Source of the DNA: Streptomyces mirabilis
GTDB taxonomy: Bacteria; Actinomycetota; Actinomycetes; Streptomycetales; Streptomycetaceae
Direction: 5' to 3'
Length of the DNA: 64,000 nucleotides
Assembly (NCBI RefSeq): GCF_039503195.1
Contig: NZ_JBCJKP010000001.1
Span: forward strand, 9,982,001-10,046,000
This document shows positions 25,319 through 33,923 of the stretch, piece after piece. The notes below the pieces were generated by a model. The model did not search any database. It was not told where the DNA came from and saw only the letters and a program-made list of their open reading frames with translations. Within the stretch, counting starts at the first letter, position 1, and every line of letters begins with the position of its first letter. The translations under genes were made by a program, and so were the position numbers.

Positions 25319-27520
25319 TCAGAGGGCAGTGGGAGTAGTGAGACCAGTGGGGGCCGTGAAGGTGGTGACGAGCGCCCGGGCACGGTTCCGGAGGGCCTCG
25401 TCCTGGCGAATGATGCGGTCCTCCACTCCCGAGCGGATGATCCGCGCGTCGCCGTCGGCGAGGGCGGACAGTCGGCGCAGGTGGTCGGCGGTCAAGGCGG
25501 TGACACCGAGGGCCTCCAGGGCGTCGCAGGCACCTGTCGGGTCGGCTTCCTGTTCGGCGGACCACAGGACGGACGAGGCGAGCGCCGGGCGGTCCAGCGA
25601 GGCGGGTTCCGCCACGGCTGTGAGGGCCAGTACCGCGGCCGGCACCTGCACGGGATTGTCGAGCAGGGTCTTCAGGCGGGAGGTGAGCGGACGCCCCGCC
25701 GGGCCGAGGAGTGCCGTCGTACGAGCGGCCCGCACCGCCGACCACTGGGACCAGGAGTTCTGTTCGGCCCGGGCGAAGACCGAGTCCAGTACAGCGACCA
25801 CCGCGGCGGCGTCCTCCGTGACGCGCCACAGAGCCTCGGCGAGCGCCGTGTCCGCGTCCAGCGCGGGTGTGACCGTTTCGCCGTCCGGGCCGCTGAGCGC
25901 CTCGCGCAGGGCCGGCGCCGTGGCCGCCGCCCGGGGACCGAGCGCGCCGGCCGTCCCCACTGCCTCCCTGAGCCGGCGTCCACCGCTGCGAAGCTCCCGC
26001 TCGAGGCACCGCACCAGGGGCTCGTGCTCGCCGACGAGGTCGTACAAGGCCTTCGCCGCCGGGAGCGAGCCCTCTCCGGCTGCCGCCCGCACCACCGCGA
26101 CCGCCTCGGCGCGTTCGCCAGGCGCGCTGTCAACGGCGATGGCGGCGATGGCCGGGGCGACCTGGCCAGGGAAGTGCACGAGTGCCTCGTACAGCTCGGG
26201 CAGCGCCGACGCGGCCCGGGCGCCCCACCCGCCCAGGAGGCTTGTCAGCGGCCCCGGTTCGTGGCAGCTCAGGGCCTCGGGCCGGACGAGGCGGCACCGG
26301 ATCGCGCCGAGGAGTTCGCCGTTGTACGGGAAGGTGAAGTCCGCCGGACGCAGGAACCCGGCAGCGGCGTCGAGCGCCCGCGGCCGTCGTCCGAGCCCGC
26401 CTGCCAGGAACGGCGAGGCCTGGGCGGGCGCGACAAGGACGAGCGCGGCCAGCGCACGGTCCGCGTGGTCATCTGCCTGGTCCGGGTTCCGGCCGGCGAG
26501 CGGGGCCAGGACGTCCGCGGCCGCTGCGGCGGTGGTGCCCAGACGGCCCAGCAGCGACGCCATCGCGACCACGGCCTCCTCGTCGACGGCCGCCGCGCGC
26601 AGGCCGGCCAGCAAACGCCGTGGCGCGCTGCGGGAGAGCATGCAGGCGCGGTCTGCCGTCCACACGGCCTCGGCCCGTACCTCGGCCCGGCCGTCGCGCA
26701 GGGCTGCGTCGACCAGCGCGAACGCCGCCTCCCGGTCCGCGAGGCGGTCCCTGTTCAGCAGGGCCTCCACGACGGCCGTGAACGGCTCGTTGCGATCGAG
26801 GTCGAGACAGTCGGCGCCGAGCGGATCGGTCGACAGCAGGGACAGCATCGTCGTGTGATGCGCCTCGGTAAAGGGCAGGCCCGCATCGAGGCAGGCGAAG
26901 ACGGCGGCCATGCGTATCCCGGCCGGCTGGGACGGGTCCAGGACGGTGGCGGCCGCCACCGCGCCGGCCGGCGGGTCGAGCCGGGAGATCCCGGACAGGA
27001 TCTCCGCGCGCACCAGCGGCTCGGCCTCCTCCGCCCAGCGCCTGCGGAGGGCGGGGAGCACGAGCGCGGTCGCACGGGTGTGGGACACCGCCCACGCGGC
27101 GGTCCGGCGGACCTCCGGCTCCGCGGCGTCCAGCAGCGGCAGGAGCAGTGGAAGCTGTCCGGCAACGGCCGCCCGGACCGTGCCCGGTGCCACGCCGTGC
27201 TCGTCCTCGCTCTCGGCCATGCCTCCGAGCAGCATCAGCACGTCCGCCACCTGGCGGCCGGCCACCGCGATCCTGGCCAGGAACGGCGCCACTTCCGCGC
27301 TGGCGGCACAGACCGTCCCCTGATGCAGCACGCTTCCGTACAACTCCGACAGCGCTTCGCCCGCCGCCCCCGCGTCGCTGTCGGCCAGGGCCCGCAGCAG
27401 ATCGGGGAGATCCTCCGCGCTGCCGTAGGCGTGACTGAAGGAGGACCAGGGGTGGGAGTCCAGGCCATCGAGCGGGTGTACGAGTTCCATGCGGGGCATC
27501 GTGCCAGCCGTGTCCGACAC
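25319..27520 (-). CDS. HEAT-repeat protein
   Basis: 733 residues of alpha-helical pairs with the HEAT/PBS-lyase-like pattern (for example PEVRRTAAWAVSHTRATALVLPAL and RAEVRAEAVWTADRA), running across most of the protein as an Ala/Leu-rich solenoid. No signal peptide, membrane helix or catalytic motif. Such scaffolds bind proteins. The family N-terminus MELVHPLDGLDSHPWSSF suggests that the internal ATG at 27490 could be the true start, since upstream ribosome sites are weak. Its partner is unknown. Confidence 0.75.
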   Translation of the reverse strand: MSDTAGTMPRMELVHPLDGLDSHPWSSFSHAYGSAEDLPDLLRALADSDAGAAGEALSELYGSVLHQGTVCAASAEVAPFLARIAVAGRQVADVLMLLGGMAESEDEHGVAPGTVRAAVAGQLPLLLPLLDAAEPEVRRTAAWAVSHTRATALVLPALRRRWAEEAEPLVRAEILSGISRLDPPAGAVAAATVLDPSQPAGIRMAAVFACLDAGLPFTEAHHTTMLSLLSTDPLGADCLDLDRNEPFTAVVEALLNRDRLADREAAFALVDAALRDGRAEVRAEAVWTADRACMLSRSAPRRLLAGLRAAAVDEEAVVAMASLLGRLGTTAAAAADVLAPLAGRNPDQADDHADRALAALVLVAPAQASPFLAGGLGRRPRALDAAAGFLRPADFTFPYNGELLGAIRCRLVRPEALSCHEPGPLTSLLGGWGARAASALPELYEALVHFPGQVAPAIAAIAVDSAPGERAEAVAVVRAAAGEGSLPAAKALYDLVGEHEPLVRCLERELRSGGRRLREAVGTAGALGPRAAATAPALREALSGPDGETVTPALDADTALAEALWRVTEDAAAVVAVLDSVFARAEQNSWSQWSAVRAARTTALLGPAGRPLTSRLKTLLDNPVQVPAAVLALTAVAEPASLDRPALASSVLWSAEQEADPTGACDALEALGVTALTADHLRRLSALADGDARIIRSGVEDRIIRQDEALRNRARALVTTFTAPTGLTTPTAL

Positions 27521-27903
27521 CAGAGTCAGTTGGCCTTGCGTTGCAGGAACGGGGTGGCCGTGCCATTCGTGGCGTTCGACCGCCCAGGAGTGCCGGGTGT
27601 GGCTTTCAGGCGGCCGCCACCTGTGGCTGAAGTGGTGTGGCCGCCCGATTCCCCACGACGAGCCTGCCGCCGGATCCGGGCCGGATGCGACAGCGGCAAA
27701 AGTAACGAGAAGCCCCTCGGTTTCGGCCGGGGGAGGGGTCTTCAGTTCTGGGGCGCATGCCGCTCAGCAGTCCTCCCCGACTACTTCGCGCCGGTCCCGA
27801 TCGGCACCCTACGTCGCGGTCCCGTCGACGAGCAGGCGTCGCGCACCGACCCTGTCCACCTCGGTGGTCGTCCGCGAAACGGCGTTGATGCTCCTATCGT
27901 CAG
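27521..27903. other. Region between HEAT gene and transposase
   Basis: About 380 bases. The part next to 27520 should hold the promoter of the HEAT gene. The part next to 27903 holds the downstream end of the IS110 element. CGGTGGTCGT at 27862-27871 is repeated in inverse at 29306-29315, and may mark or lie near the element ends. No gene supported. Confidence 0.4.
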
Positions 27904-29118
27904 TCAAGCGGCGGTGAGCCACTGACGGTAGGCATCGGTGAAGGCGTCGTCGCGACGCAGGCCGCGTTCGATGTTGGAGATGACGGCGGGCCACACGCCG
28001 AAGTGGTTGGCGGCGGCGGTGAGAGTGATGTTCTTCGTCTTCCGGGTCGGACGGAGGTCCGCAATCTCGGGGACTTGGACCGGGGTGGTCAAGAGCCGGA
28101 AGACCTCGCGGGCTATCGCGCGTTTGAGCAGCCGGATGATCTCCTTCTTCGTGCGCCCGGCGCTGGTCTGTCGGACGACGAACTCGCGGGTGCGCCGGCA
28201 TCGGGCCATCCGAACGAGCGCGATGCGGTAGAGGGCGGCGTTGGCCGCTCGGTCGCCGCCCCGGGAGAGGCGGTGCCGGTTGGTCTTCCCGCTCGAGGCG
28301 GGGACGGGGGCCGCGCCGCATAGGGCAGCGAAGGAAGCCTCCGTGCGAAGACGGGCCGGGTTCGCGCCAGCGGTAATCAGCAGCTGGCCGGCGGTGTCCG
28401 GCCCCACCCCGTAGGCGGCACGCAGCCCGGGGTTGAGGATGGTGACCGACTGGTCGAGCTCCACGGTCAGGGTCGTGTGTTCCTCGGTCAGGTTCTGGAC
28501 GCGCCTAACCAGCGTGCGCAGGGCTGTCAGGAGCGGCGCGTGCGCGGGGTCAGTGGCCGGTCGGAGTCGGGCGAGGGTGGAAACGCGCTTGTCACCGGAC
28601 ACGGCGGTGTACTTGGCGCGGATGGCGTCGGGGGCGGTGACCAGGAGGTGTGTGATCTGGTTGAGCGTCGCGGTGCGGGCCTTGATCGCCGAGCGGGCGG
28701 CGGTCTGCAGGGCACGTATCCCGGCGATGGTCCCGTCCTTCGGAGCGCTGGTCGCGCGTCCGGAGACGACGGCGCGGGCCGCGGCATAGGCGTCGATCGG
28801 GTCGGACTTGCCGATCCTGCGGCGTTCGGCCTTGTCGGGCCGGCTGACCTCGACGACGGCCAGGCCGGCCTGCTGTGCGGCGTGTGTGAAGCCGGAGCCG
28901 TAGGAGGACGTCCCCTCCACACCGACGGCGGCGACGCTGCCGTGGGCTCGCAGGAAGGCGATCGCGGCGTCGTATCCGGCAGCGGTGGTAGGAAATTGGG
29001 CGTCGGCGAGGTGCCCGCCCCGGTCGGTGACCACGGCGACGTGGATGGTGTCGGCGTGCGAGTCCACCCCGCCCACCACGACCTGGTCCCTCGTGTCCGC
29101 CGCCTCTGTGCCTGCCAT
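27904..29118 (-). CDS. IS110 family transposase
   Basis: 404 residues. The N-terminal DEDD RuvC-like nuclease shows D19, E68, D106 and D109 (VGGVDSH, GVEGTSSYG, KSDPIDA). The C-terminal Tnp_20 domain has the AALCGAAPVPASSGKT...GGDRAANAAL stretch with the serine nucleophile region. IS110 enzymes insert their element at a site chosen by an element-encoded bridge RNA. After Tnp_20 comes an extra tail of about 60 residues with a helix-turn-helix-like ITLTAAANHFGVWPAVISNIE. No frameshift or stop, so it is potentially active. Confidence 0.93.
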   Translation of the reverse strand: MAGTEAADTRDQVVVGGVDSHADTIHVAVVTDRGGHLADAQFPTTAAGYDAAIAFLRAHGSVAAVGVEGTSSYGSGFTHAAQQAGLAVVEVSRPDKAERRRIGKSDPIDAYAAARAVVSGRATSAPKDGTIAGIRALQTAARSAIKARTATLNQITHLLVTAPDAIRAKYTAVSGDKRVSTLARLRPATDPAHAPLLTALRTLVRRVQNLTEEHTTLTVELDQSVTILNPGLRAAYGVGPDTAGQLLITAGANPARLRTEASFAALCGAAPVPASSGKTNRHRLSRGGDRAANAALYRIALVRMARCRRTREFVVRQTSAGRTKKEIIRLLKRAIAREVFRLLTTPVQVPEIADLRPTRKTKNITLTAAANHFGVWPAVISNIERGLRRDDAFTDAYRQWLTAA

Positions 29119-29315
29119 GCTGGAGATGCCTTCCTTGCCGAAGGTAGCTCCGGCCGGAAAGGGCAGACAGGACAGTCAGGGGGCCTCTGGCCAGGCTCCT
29201 AGGAGGTCATGCTCCGCCCCGCCGGAGCCCTGGGAAACCGAGCCCCGGCGGCCGGACAGATCAACGCAAGGACAGTCCAGCAGGACGTCAGTCAGTGATC
29301 GGGTCACGACCACCG
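29119..29315 (-). ncRNA. Candidate bridge-RNA region of the IS110 element
   Basis: In the IS110 group the noncoding end upstream of the transposase is transcribed into a bridge RNA of about 150-200 nt. This 197-base stretch is the matching position, and it contains inverted segments such as GGCCTCTGGCC and GGCTCC/GGAGCC able to form stem-loops. Guide loops could not be assigned by eye. Placement follows family knowledge. Confidence 0.3.
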
Positions 29316-29417
29316 GAGACCCGCGTACCACTATGACTGTCAGTGGTCGCCACTATGTTCAGTCGTGTCCCGCCGGAGTGGCGTGGAAGTCCCCTCTGAT
29401 GCATAGGAGATGGTGCG

Positions 29418-29921
29418 TTGTCGGATTGGGAGAGGTCGAGCACGGCACGGGTGACAGTGCCCGCGCGGCCGCGGAAGCTCGCCAAGGTGCCCTTCGTCGA
29501 GCTGGCCGACGGACGCCTCCAAGGTGTGGTGTCCAGCGGTTCGGACATCGAGCGGGTCTACGTCTCGTCGGTCGCGGCCGGCACCTACGCGTTCGCCTGC
29601 AGCACCAACAACAACCGCCCCTGCGGCGGCGCGCGGGGCATGTTCTGCAACCACATCCGCGCCCTGATCAACGAGGCGGTGCTTCAGTACGGCGCCGCGC
29701 GCGTCGCCCGCTATCTGAGGGTCGAGCTCGCGGACGGCGAGCCGAGCGGACAGACCATCGCCCACGTCATGGACCACACACGACCGGCGCAGGGAGACAC
29801 CAAGGCCGCCGCGCCCGTCTTCAGCCGGTTCCTGCGCCACCTGGCCTATCTCGAACTCGCCCCGACCACCGCGCCGTTGCCGGAGATGCAGTGGTTCCCG
29901 CCGACCAGGGCGGTGGCGTGA
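29418..29921 (+). CDS. SWIM zinc-finger protein
   Basis: 167 residues from TTG 29418, with AGGAGA seven bases upstream. A SWIM-like zinc finger is visible as ACSTNNNRPCGG...MFCNHIRAL (Cys residues followed by CxH) at about 55-80. SWIM domains bind DNA or protein. The stop overlaps the next start (TGATG). First gene of a five-gene operon with VWA, MoxR-type AAA+ and DUF5682 proteins, a set resembling E. coli yehQ, yehP, yehL and yehM. It is much shorter than E. coli YehQ, and the following gene may supply the remainder. Confidence 0.8.
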   Translation: MSDWERSSTARVTVPARPRKLAKVPFVELADGRLQGVVSSGSDIERVYVSSVAAGTYAFACSTNNNRPCGGARGMFCNHIRALINEAVLQYGAARVARYLRVELADGEPSGQTIAHVMDHTRPAQGDTKAAAPVFSRFLRHLAYLELAPTTAPLPEMQWFPPTRAVA

Positions 29922-31309
29922 TGCGCGCGGACCTGTTCTCCGACCCCATCGCCGGGCTCGACGAAGCGCTGGCGGCCGTCGACGCCTTCGACCAGGCGCT
30001 CGTCGCGGGCCTGCTCCGTCCGCAACCCGCCCAGGCCGCCGGTCTGACCGAGCTCGCGCACGCCGTCGCGGGGACCCCCCTGGCCGCCCGGGTCTCCGAG
30101 GCGGCGGCGAAGGCGGCGACCGGAGCAGCGGGCGAAGACCACTTCGTCGCCCTCGCCGCCGCCCGCACCGCACTGCTGGGCTCCGTCCACGACGCACTGA
30201 TGACCCGCGTCACCGAGGCGACCGGTCGCCCCCGCGGCGAGAAGGCCGTCCCGGCGACCGGTGGGGGGCAGGCGGCGAACCTGCTCGCCGCCGCCCGCGC
30301 CTGGCTCTGCGATCTCGCACGTGCCGGATGGCAGGGCATCGACCACGAGGTGGTCTCCGGGGCGGCGCAGGTCGTCTCCGCGATGCTTCCGGACCCGTCC
30401 CTGCGCCGACCGGCGACGCTCCTCGACGGCTTCGCCGCCGAACTCGCCGCGTCCTGCCCGGGCTCCGCCCTGGAGAGGATCCCGGCGCGCCGCTGGGGCG
30501 ATCTCTGGTCACGCGGGATGCTGCTGACGCTGCCCGGTGCCGCCGCCGCGCCCGCGCCGGGTACCGCCACCGGTCGCCTGCTGCCCCTGGGAGTCGACCT
30601 GCGGGAACACGCGACCGCGGCACAGGCCCAGGTCCACGCGGTGTTCGAACCCGCCGACGGCTCCGCGCCCGGCCTGGTGCGCGCCACCGTGTCGGTGCCG
30701 AAGCCCGACACGGTCGTCGGAGCCGGCCTCTGGCAGCTGCTGCGGCCTTGCATGTCGCTCCTGGCAGCTGTCGGCGAGGGCCGCTCGATGGAGCTCACCG
30801 ACATGCCGGTCACCGCCGAGGGCGACCTGATCTGGAGCGACGAGCACGCCCGCCCGAGCGAGCCCGCCGACGCCTTCACCACCGCCCGCGTCGCCCTGCC
30901 CACCGCCACCGACCCGGCGACCGCACCGCTCGACCGGCACCCGACGCGCATCGCCGTCCCCGTGTTCCTGGAGGGCTACGCCGTCCGCACGGACGACGAG
31001 ACCATGACGTTCACGGTCGCCGGACACCCTCTCGCCGTCGACATCGACCGCGTTCCCACCGCCGGCCCGCTCACCCCCGAGGCCGTCGCGACATCGAACG
31101 CCTGCATAGGGCTGCTCCGCTGGGACGCCGGCACGTATCGCGTCCAGCCTTTGGCCGTCGAGACGACCGTGCGGAAGAAGCCCGTCGCGCTTCACGCCGG
31201 GGCATGGGCCGGGGGCACGACCGACAAGGTCGGCGTCAAGGCAGAGAAGGCCGCCACCGACGCCGTGGCCGTGCTGCGGGAGCGCGCCGGAAGGTTGTTG
31301 CGGAAATGA
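29921..31309 (+). CDS. Operon protein of unknown function (possible YehQ C-terminal counterpart)
   Basis: 462 residues from ATG 29921. Soluble and Ala/Leu rich. The N-terminal half is helical, and the second half is beta-rich (VHAVFEPADGSAPGLVRATVSVP and similar). No known catalytic motif. TGATG overlap with the SWIM gene and ATGA overlap with the VWA gene show tight coupling, so it should be a stoichiometric partner. It may be the separated second half of a YehQ-like protein. That is inference from gene order. Confidence 0.7.
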   Translation: MRADLFSDPIAGLDEALAAVDAFDQALVAGLLRPQPAQAAGLTELAHAVAGTPLAARVSEAAAKAATGAAGEDHFVALAAARTALLGSVHDALMTRVTEATGRPRGEKAVPATGGGQAANLLAAARAWLCDLARAGWQGIDHEVVSGAAQVVSAMLPDPSLRRPATLLDGFAAELAASCPGSALERIPARRWGDLWSRGMLLTLPGAAAAPAPGTATGRLLPLGVDLREHATAAQAQVHAVFEPADGSAPGLVRATVSVPKPDTVVGAGLWQLLRPCMSLLAAVGEGRSMELTDMPVTAEGDLIWSDEHARPSEPADAFTTARVALPTATDPATAPLDRHPTRIAVPVFLEGYAVRTDDETMTFTVAGHPLAVDIDRVPTAGPLTPEAVATSNACIGLLRWDAGTYRVQPLAVETTVRKKPVALHAGAWAGGTTDKVGVKAEKAATDAVAVLRERAGRLLRK

Positions 31310-32751
31310 CCGACGCGACGACCTCCCCCCGTGCCGAAGCGGACCCCCAAGTCGCCCACGACTCCCACGACAACCGCCGTCAGGTTCTGTACTGGCGGCT
31401 CCTCGCCCGGCTCTTCGACCACGAGGAGCAGGCGACGCTGGAGTCGGCGAGCCTCGCCGTCGTGGAGGACATCGGCCTGCCGTCCGCCCTCCTGGACCCG
31501 GGCGCTTCGGTCGACTCGATCGTGCAGCGCCATCCGGACCTGGCCGAGGAGTTCGACGGTCTGATGGTGCCCGAGGCCGACGACGAGGCCCGGGACCGGG
31601 CCGCCGAAGTACGGCGCGCGGCACTGTTGTCGAAGGTGCTGCTCAACGTCTTCGCCGCCGGCTCCGGCACGGTCACCGCCGGACAGCTGGCGCGCTGGCA
31701 GTCCGACGCGGGCTGGCTGGAGCGCGCACTCGGCTGCAAGCCGGGCGACCTGCGCGGTGGCCGCGCAGGCGCGGGGTCCGGGGCGGGCACCGTGGGACCC
31801 GGGGTCAGCCCGACCGGCACCGGCGGCCCGGGCAGGACCCCCGACCTCAGCCGGCTGGTTCCGGCGATCGGCCCGGAACTCGGCGCGATCGAGGCCGATC
31901 TCGTCAAGCGTATGCGCCTGCGCGAGGTGCTGGCCGATCCCAAACTCGCGGCGCAGCTGACCCCGAGCATGTCGCTGATCGAGCAGCTGCTGCGGGACAA
32001 GAACAACCTCTCGGGCGTGGCACTTGCCAACGCCAAGGCCCTGATCCGCCGATTCGTCGACGAGGTCGCCCAGGTGCTGCGCACCCAGGTGGAGAAGACC
32101 AGCGTGGGCGCGCTGGACCGCTCGGTCCCGCCCAAGCGGGTGTTCCGCAACCTCGACCTCGACCGCACGATCTGGAAGAACCTCACCAACTGGAGCCCGG
32201 AGGAGGAGCGGCTGTACGTCGACCGCCTCTACTACCGGCACACCGCACGCAAGACGACGCCCCAACGGCTGATCGTCGTCGTGGACCAGTCGGGCTCGAT
32301 GGTCGACTCGATGGTGAACTGCACCATCCTGGCATCCATATTCGCCGGGCTGCCCAAGGTGGACGTCCACCTGATCGCGTACGACACCCAGGCGCTCGAC
32401 CTCACCGCATGGGTGCACGACCCCTTCGAGACCCTGCTGCGCACCAACCTCGGGGGCGGCACCGACGGCACGGTCGCCATGGCCCTGGCCCAGCCGAAGA
32501 TCGCAGAGCCCCGCAACACCGTCGTGGTGTGGATCTCCGACTTCTACGAATGGCGGTCCGAGCCGCTGTTCGACAGCATGGCCGCCATCCACCGCTCGGG
32601 AGCCAAGTTCATCCCGGTCGGCTCGGTGACCAGTTCCGGCCGCGGCAGCGTGAACCCATGGTTCCGGGAGCGCTTCAAGGACCTCGGCACGCCGGTGCTC
32701 TCCGGCCACATCCGCAAGCTGGTCCACGAGCTCAAGACGTTCCTCGCCTAG
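31306..32751 (+). CDS. VWA-domain (MIDAS) protein, YehP-like
   Basis: 481 residues. The N-terminal 260 residues are helical with a Gly/Thr-rich linker (about 150-178). The C-terminal von Willebrand A domain begins near 320: the MIDAS motif DQSGSM (327-332), the TD pair in GGGTDGT, and a second Asp in VVWISDFYEW. VWA proteins paired with MoxR ATPases act as metal-dependent adaptors that deliver substrates or insert cofactors. Starts by ATGA overlap with the previous gene. E. coli YehP is the likely counterpart. Confidence 0.85.
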   Translation: MTDATTSPRAEADPQVAHDSHDNRRQVLYWRLLARLFDHEEQATLESASLAVVEDIGLPSALLDPGASVDSIVQRHPDLAEEFDGLMVPEADDEARDRAAEVRRAALLSKVLLNVFAAGSGTVTAGQLARWQSDAGWLERALGCKPGDLRGGRAGAGSGAGTVGPGVSPTGTGGPGRTPDLSRLVPAIGPELGAIEADLVKRMRLREVLADPKLAAQLTPSMSLIEQLLRDKNNLSGVALANAKALIRRFVDEVAQVLRTQVEKTSVGALDRSVPPKRVFRNLDLDRTIWKNLTNWSPEEERLYVDRLYYRHTARKTTPQRLIVVVDQSGSMVDSMVNCTILASIFAGLPKVDVHLIAYDTQALDLTAWVHDPFETLLRTNLGGGTDGTVAMALAQPKIAEPRNTVVVWISDFYEWRSEPLFDSMAAIHRSGAKFIPVGSVTSSGRGSVNPWFRERFKDLGTPVLSGHIRKLVHELKTFLA

Positions 32752-32810
32752 GCGTCCCGCCCGCTCAGACACTCCTCGCTCATCTTTTCTCCGTCAAGAA
32801 AGGCCCTGTG

Positions 32811-33923
32811 ATGTCCGACCTGTTGCGCGCCCCCGCCGAGATCAAATTCGCCGAGGAACTGGACTGGCTGGAGTCCGTCGACGACAACCCCAAGCCCTTC
32901 TCCTGGCGGCTGTCCCCGAAGATGGTCCGTCTGTTCATCCTGGGCTCCGAGCGGTCCGACGGCCTGGACCGGGAGATCTCGCAGAAGTGGTTCGGTGACC
33001 GCAGCTTCGTCGAGCGCTCCATCGTCACGCTGGCCTCCGACCGCGGCCTGCTGCTCATCGGTGACCCCGGCACCGGCAAGAGCTGGCTGGCCGAGCTGCT
33101 GTCCGCCGCGATCTCCCGCAACTCCACGCTGGTGGTGCAGGGGACGGCCGGTACCACCGAGGACCACATCAAGTACTCCTGGAACGTGTCCATGGTCATC
33201 GCCAAGGGGCAGTCGCGGGAGTCGATGATCCCCTCGCCGATCATGACCGCGATGGAGACCGGGGCGATCGGCCGTTTCGAGGAACTCACCCGCTCCACCA
33301 GCGACGTCCAGGACGCGCTGATCTCGATCCTGTCCGAGAAGTACATCTCGGTCCCGGAGCTGGACAGCGACAACATCGTCTTCGCCCAGCCAGGCTTCTC
33401 GATCATCGCCACCGCCAACAGCCGTGACCGGGGAGTCAACGACCTGTCCTCGGCGCTCAAGCGCCGCTTCAACTTCGTACGCATCCCCGTGGTGACGAAC
33501 AAGAAGAGCGAGGCGGAGATCGTCCGCTTCCGTACCGAGGAACTGCTGGGCCGGCACCAGATCGAACTGGACGTGCCGCCGACCCTGCTCGACGTGCTGC
33601 TGCAGAGCTTCGCCGACCTGCGCGCCTCAGCGGCCGCGGCCGGCAGCGACGACGAGAAGCTGGAGTCCGCGCTGTCCACCGCCGAGCAGATCGGCGTGCT
33701 CGAGGACGCGATCCTGCACAGCAACTTCTTCGGCGAACGCGCCCTGACCGCCCACACCCTGGCCTCCTCGCTCGTCGGGTCACTGGCCCGGCGCGAGCCC
33801 GAGGACCTGGCCATCCTCAACAAGTACCTGCACGGCGTGGTCGAGCCGCGCAGCAAGGAAGAGGGCGGATCCTGGCCGGAGTTCCTGGAGGGCGGCCGCG
33901 ACGCGATCGCCACCCTGTCATGA
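32811..33923 (+). CDS. MoxR-type AAA+ ATPase, YehL-like
   Basis: 370 residues from ATG 32811. Walker A GDPGTGKS at 84-91. The Walker B region is unusual (AIGRFEEL, about 152-159, without the canonical Asp-Glu on a hydrophobic strand). Sensor 1 ATANSRD is at 200-206 and the arginine-finger segment KRRF at 217-220. The family remodels partner proteins, normally together with a VWA protein. The closest relation by operon content is E. coli YehL. Separated from the VWA gene by 59 bases and overlapping the next gene by ATGA. Confidence 0.88.
   Translation: MSDLLRAPAEIKFAEELDWLESVDDNPKPFSWRLSPKMVRLFILGSERSDGLDREISQKWFGDRSFVERSIVTLASDRGLLLIGDPGTGKSWLAELLSAAISRNSTLVVQGTAGTTEDHIKYSWNVSMVIAKGQSRESMIPSPIMTAMETGAIGRFEELTRSTSDVQDALISILSEKYISVPELDSDNIVFAQPGFSIIATANSRDRGVNDLSSALKRRFNFVRIPVVTNKKSEAEIVRFRTEELLGRHQIELDVPPTLLDVLLQSFADLRASAAAAGSDDEKLESALSTAEQIGVLEDAILHSNFFGERALTAHTLASSLVGSLARREPEDLAILNKYLHGVVEPRSKEEGGSWPEFLEGGRDAIATLS

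Larger units (their letters stand above)
27862..29315 (-). mobile_element. IS110-family insertion sequence (ends approximate)
   Basis: An intact transposase plus flanks, bounded here by a 10-base inverted repeat (27862-27871 and 29306-29315). Elements of this family are about 1.2-1.6 kb and often lack true terminal repeats, so the borders are only a working guess. The element sits between the divergent HEAT and SWIM genes and probably disturbs neither coding frame. Confidence 0.5.

Noticed and set aside
25316..27925. An 869-codon open frame antisense to the HEAT-repeat gene
   Set aside because: Random-looking composition, while the opposite frame has regular HEAT repeats.
27862..29315. True terminal inverted repeats for the IS110 element
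   Set aside because: Only 10 bases, and the family usually lacks them. Kept as approximate borders, not as proven ends.
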